A DNA stretch of 64,000 nucleotides, from assembly GCA_963702765.1 (NCBI GenBank), contig CAVPEB010000020.1:10324-74323 (forward strand), in the 5' to 3' direction. This document shows positions 63,578 through 64,000 of this stretch, in pieces. Each line of letters opens with the position of its first letter. The first letter of the stretch is position 1. Below the pieces are notes generated by a model. It searched no databases, was not told where the DNA came from, and worked only from the letters and a program-made list of their open reading frames with translations. The position numbers were made by a program, and so were the translations under genes. The stretch comes from DATMNR01 sp963702765 (GTDB lineage: Bacteria; Chloroflexota; Ktedonobacteria; Ktedonobacterales; Ktedonobacteraceae).

Positions 63578-64000
63578 CAACAACCTCTATCCGCGTTTCT
63601 CCGATAGCGAGTTAGCTAGCCGTTATGAGCGTGTTCGAGCATCAATGCAAGAAGCTGGTATCTCTGCCCTTATCCTCCATGGCACCGCTGGTGCATATCA
63701 GGAAATACAATTCCTTTCAAACTTTCTAGTCACGCGGGAAGCAATGCTTGTTTTCCCACAAGATGGCGAACCAACGATGTTTGTCCAATACTACAACCAC
63801 CTCCCAAATGCGCAACGGGTATCTTCTATCCAAGACATATGTTGGGGAGGAACTGATATCGCTGCTACCACTGCTAACCATGTGCAAGAAAGAGGACTTG
63901 CTCAAAGTCAAATAGGGATCATTGGCACGATCCCTCTCAAGCACTACGAAACCCTCAGAAAGGCGCTTCCACGGGCAACCTTTGTAGACTTTGCACCACA
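63570..64000 (+). CDS. M24-type (creatinase N-domain) peptidase, N-terminal part
   Basis: The frame is open to the window edge (about 143 codons). RYERVRASMQEAGISALILH and QFLSNFLVTREAMLVFPQDG are the creatinase/prolidase N-terminal domain opening that precedes an M24 pita-bread domain, which lies outside. ATG 63570 and ATG 63561 are both possible; GAGAAAG precedes them at awkward spacing, and either overlaps the transporter stop (ATGAATGA). With the transporter it may form a peptide-cleaving and export/import unit (inference). Confidence 0.75.
   Translation, partial: MNDNNLYPRFSDSELASRYERVRASMQEAGISALILHGTAGAYQEIQFLSNFLVTREAMLVFPQDGEPTMFVQYYNHLPNAQRVSSIQDICWGGTDIAATTANHVQERGLAQSQIGIIGTIPLKHYETLRKALPRATFVDFAP

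Noticed and set aside
1..64000. CRISPR arrays, rRNA and tRNA genes
   Set aside because: No regularly spaced short repeats, no rRNA-like or cloverleaf sequence was found on either strand by reading.

Overview
The window looks like chromosomal DNA of a soil Chloroflexota bacterium, most likely of the class Ktedonobacteria. This is recognition of gene content, not a database result: large accessory content, a family of kinase-less multi-TM sensor-like proteins, a pentapeptide-repeat protein of the type common there, form-II CoxL-like oxidase, PQQ/WD40 propellers, TetR/MerR/ECF regulators and many broken transposase genes. No rRNA, tRNA or CRISPR array was seen.

Layout. 1-7.9 kb: nitrogen and amino-acid salvage (8-oxoguanine deaminase-like hydrolase, PLP aminotransferase, ThiO-like oxidase, M20 dipeptidase) around an ECF sigma factor and a KdpD/KdpE-like two-component pair. 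8-15.5 kb: frameshifted DUF1801 and SRPBCC genes, a first kinase-less 7TM protein, a UmuD-like protein, and an APC permease plus an M24-fold protein with an altered metal site. 15.6-21.6 kb: TetR-MFS efflux locus (MFS frameshifted), a second TetR with a textbook promoter/operator, amidohydrolase and methyltransferase. 21.7-24.1 kb: a degenerate DDE transposase. 24.1-39.5 kb: single genes including an NmrA-like reductase, a broken DUF998 protein, a haloalkane-dehalogenase-like hydrolase, leuS, an Lnu-like nucleotidyltransferase, a MerR-GyrI regulator, a PQQ propeller, a phospholipase-D protein and a pentapeptide pseudogene.

39,740-52,317 is the main discovery: a 12.6-kb Tn3-family transposon with 39-bp terminal inverted repeats (one mismatch) and a perfect 5-bp target duplication TAAAT. 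Its plus-strand end carries a TnpI-type tyrosine recombinase followed by a Tn3 TnpA gene, both frameshifted. Its minus-strand cargo is a sensing/regulation module: two kinase-less 7TM proteins, a PD40 propeller lipoprotein, an NTF2-like lipoprotein, and an ECF sigma factor in an operon with a HEAT-TM-WD40 protein. Between the two halves lies a regulatory/resolution region with a 43-bp inverted repeat, a 16-bp palindrome and 14-bp direct repeats. The insertion site is a degenerate copy of a locus that is intact at 57.9-58.7 kb, so the empty site can be reconstructed within this window.

52.6-57.9 kb holds a complete branched-chain amino-acid-type ABC operon (livF-G-H-M and a binding protein, minus strand) closed by a 17-bp-stem hairpin. 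57.9-64 kb: small protein, HD-domain protein, GH-A-type glycosidase-like membrane protein, CoxL-like oxidase, EamA transporter and the start of a second M24-type peptidase gene.

Nine loci are broken by frameshifts or internal stops. Most concern mobile or accessory genes, but the number is high enough that base-level assembly errors must be considered next to true decay.
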